Assembly: GCA_040384465.1 (NCBI GenBank)
Contig: JAZKJF010000005.1
Location: forward strand, 186,001 to 250,000
DNA: 64,000 bases
Direction: 5' to 3'
From: UBA5078 sp040384465
GTDB taxonomy: Bacteria; Pseudomonadota; Gammaproteobacteria; Pseudomonadales; Pseudohongiellaceae
Made by a program: the position numbers and the translations under genes. The notes under the pieces were generated by a model. The model was not told the DNA's origin and searched no databases. It saw only the letters and a program-made list of their open reading frames with translations. How positions within the stretch are numbered: position 1 is the stretch's first letter; each line of letters begins with the position of its first letter. Positions 62,340 through 64,000 of the stretch are shown here, piece by piece.

Positions 62340-63227
62340 TTACTCTCTCGGTGACCCTGCATTGATCCAATGCACCAGCGTCTGCACTTCGGCGACCGGC
62401 AGGTTACGCGCGTTGTCGAAGTGACGGATGGTCGGGTCGACTTGTGCCGGTGGCATACGCTTGGTCATCAAGACTTCACGAATCATCGGGCTCCAGCCTT
62501 GAATCATCTGATGGCTGTTCATCGCGAATGGCCCGATACCCCCCTCGACGTGGCAGACCACACAACGCTCGATCAAGATGGGTGCCACTTCCGTTTCATA
62601 ATCCGGCACGTCCTGTTGATGCGCAACTTGCGCAGGGAAGTCGAGCAGGCAATCCGCCGGAGCTTCAAACTCGACCACCTTGGTCTCCATATTGCGTGAG
62701 TCTTCACCGCTGGCCAATGCCGCCAGCGTGTCTCTCAACCCTGTAGTGCCCGGATGCCCGGCCCGGCTCGCAACATCCATTGGTCCGCGATACAGAACTG
62801 TCATTCTTTTAGGGTCGAGCACCACGATCTCACCCGCTTTGGTGATCCCGAGCGCTTCTGCCACCAGTTGTGTGTCGTCAAGCAGGATCGGCATGTTCAC
62901 ATTGAAATTGGCATCAAAGCGTCGCACTGTTTCTGCAGAATCCTTGCTGGAAGCATTGAGCATGACGAAGCCAACGGCGCTGTCGTCCCACTTTGTCTGC
63001 ATGATCCGGTACTCGGAGAACAGATCACTGTTCGTGCTGCAGGCGTTGGCTTGAGAGATCACCACCAGCGCATTCAGATACGCAAATTTCGTGAGCTGAT
63101 GCGCCGTGCCTTTCTGATCGATCAAGTTGAAATCACTGGCTCGCTCGGGAGCGGCATCAGCGTTGATTGTCAGGGCTGTCAGCGCAGTGACGGCCAACAG
63201 CTTTTTCATCCAGTTAAGTTTTTTCAT
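62340..63227 (-). CDS. Exported redoxin / cytochrome c fusion protein
   Basis: The 295 residues start with a signal peptide (1-26, NADA-A). Residues about 28-175 are a thioredoxin-like redoxin fold with a single candidate active Cys (C63 in ANACSTN) rather than CxxC. Residues 205-295 form a small cytochrome c-type domain with C222-V-V-C225-H226 and downstream VHWINAG, as in the cytochrome domains attached to copper monooxygenases. It follows the monooxygenase gene by 38 nt in one operon; GAGGAAA is the SD. Role is probably periplasmic redox supply, by inference. Confidence 0.82.
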   Translation of the reverse strand: MKKLNWMKKLLAVTALTALTINADAAPERASDFNLIDQKGTAHQLTKFAYLNALVVISQANACSTNSDLFSEYRIMQTKWDDSAVGFVMLNASSKDSAETVRRFDANFNVNMPILLDDTQLVAEALGITKAGEIVVLDPKRMTVLYRGPMDVASRAGHPGTTGLRDTLAALASGEDSRNMETKVVEFEAPADCLLDFPAQVAHQQDVPDYETEVAPILIERCVVCHVEGGIGPFAMNSHQMIQGWSPMIREVLMTKRMPPAQVDPTIRHFDNARNLPVAEVQTLVHWINAGSPRE

Positions 63228-63265
63228 AGTATTTTCCTCAGTGTCTGTTCTTCAACGTCTCTGAC

Positions 63266-64000
63266 TCAACGGCTAGCGTCGGTGTAAGAGAGGTAACCAA
63301 TGAACATTTCATCCCAACTCTGCAGACCACCGACAGCGGTGACGGATGGATCGGGGTTGCCGGGGTTGTACTCGGAATTATCGAACACCCCCTCGACCAC
63401 GACGCGCGAACCTGCTGGCAAGGTCATCGGTTCCGTCAGGCGATAGGTCGGTTGCCAGGCGAAGTTGTAATTCGCGACATTGATGATTTCTTCGCGCGAC
63501 TGATCTGGATAGATCACGCTGGCCCGCATCGATTTGCCACGGTAATGCATGTGCGCACGGAAACTGTAGAGCGTCACCTCTTCATCGAACACATGGTTGG
63601 AGGCCATTTCGTAGTGCATGTCGCCCGCAGGAATCTGAATGTTGTTCTCGCGTCCACCCAAGGCAGAGACGGAGTAAGTCTGGAATTCGTGCGCTGGCTT
63701 TTCATCGGCAAACCACAGCCCGACGCGTGTTGCATCGACAGTCTCGGTGCCCATGGAAGTGTAGTGGATCGACATTCTCAGTGCGGAACCCACAGGAATG
63801 CGAACGCCGGTATTGTCAGGGAAGGTGGTCGGATCTTCCTTGCCTGGCGCATAGCCTTCGAGGAATTCACTGCGATCATTATTGTCGGCTTCATCAAACG
63901 CCTCGGTGTTTTCCGAGTCGACAACGTAGGAGAGCAGGTGGTGCAGCACGCGCTTGTCACCGGGAATGAACTGTACTGACTTCACCCATTTCTCTTCAGT
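63266..64000 (-). CDS. Copper ascorbate-dependent monooxygenase-like protein (partial)
   Basis: The frame is open to the right edge of the window, so the start lies outside; at least 244 residues are present. The segment has the features of the C-terminal half of type II copper monooxygenases (PHM/DBM-like): RVLHHLLSYVV, IHYTSMGTETVDATRVG, the HxH pair in FRAHMHYRG, and SWDEMFIGYL with a probable Met copper ligand. It is the upstream partner of the redoxin/cytochrome gene. Substrate is unknown. Confidence 0.82.
   Translation of the reverse strand, partial: TEEKWVKSVQFIPGDKRVLHHLLSYVVDSENTEAFDEADNNDRSEFLEGYAPGKEDPTTFPDNTGVRIPVGSALRMSIHYTSMGTETVDATRVGLWFADEKPAHEFQTYSVSALGGRENNIQIPAGDMHYEMASNHVFDEEVTLYSFRAHMHYRGKSMRASVIYPDQSREEIINVANYNFAWQPTYRLTEPMTLPAGSRVVVEGVFDNSEYNPGNPDPSVTAVGGLQSWDEMFIGYLSYTDASR

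Overview
The window is chromosomal DNA from a gammaproteobacterium, probably near the Pseudomonadales/Cellvibrionales. The grounds are the complete mraZ-to-lpxC division and cell-wall cluster, the block pilB-pilC-pilD-coaE-yacG, ampDE directly before a homodimeric-type pyruvate dehydrogenase (aceE-aceF), a sigma-32-type promoter before groESL, and REP-like palindromes of the kind common in pseudomonads. I cannot name genus or species from sequence alone. No rRNA, tRNA, CRISPR array, transposase or prophage gene was seen.

Region by region: 0.2-17.6 kb is the dcw cluster (mraZ, rsmH, ftsL, ftsI, murE, murF, mraY, murD, ftsW, murG, murC, ddlB, ftsQ, ftsA, ftsZ), all on +, many genes joined by ATGA or TAATG overlaps, with MraZ-type boxes before mraZ and a 35-codon ORF bridging ftsQ and ftsA. 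17.6-24.8 kb holds lpxC, an M23 peptidase, secA, argJ and a Nudix/thiamine-phosphate-synthase-like fusion. A secreted beta-propeller-like protein of unknown function (24.9-26.9 kb) follows. 27-34 kb is type IV pilus biogenesis: pilB-pilC-pilD-coaE-yacG on -, and divergently two tandem pilins and a TfpX/TfpZ-type accessory protein on +. 34-38.4 kb carries a small cytochrome c, a secreted HNH-type nuclease, nadC, a membrane retropepsin-like protease, ampD and ampE. 38.4-43 kb is aceE-aceF behind a promoter flanked by two near-identical palindromes that resemble HexR sites. 43-47.6 kb (all -) has a ketopantoate reductase homologue with a puzzling start, a membrane alpha/beta hydrolase with a multi-TM tail, and a FecCD/BtuCD-like ABC permease and ATPase. 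47.8-52.8 kb has yajQ, an AmpG-like permease, fxsA and groES-groEL.

53-57.4 kb looks more A+T-rich than its surroundings. It encodes a REC-PAS-GGDEF-EAL response regulator and a PAS-PAS-HisKA_2 histidine kinase, preceded by a possible CxxC micro-ORF and followed by a nested ~143-nt inverted repeat. 57.4-64 kb holds a RarD-like transporter that appears to lack an internal segment, an MFS transporter, a secreted SGNH-type hydrolase, a sodium:alanine symporter, and an operon (on -, running off the right edge) of a copper ascorbate-dependent monooxygenase-like protein and a redoxin/cytochrome-c fusion.

Functionally most of the window is envelope growth and division: precursor synthesis, septal machinery, lipid A, Sec secretion and recycling of muropeptides (AmpG, AmpD, AmpE). 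The less ordinary items are regulatory elements (aceEF palindromes, REP pairs, the pilin attenuator-like hairpin), the hydrolase-ABC operon, the c-di-GMP two-component pair and the split redoxin/Cu-monooxygenase operon. Gene starts were chosen from Shine-Dalgarno (SD) spacing and family length; alternatives are given where the choice is open.
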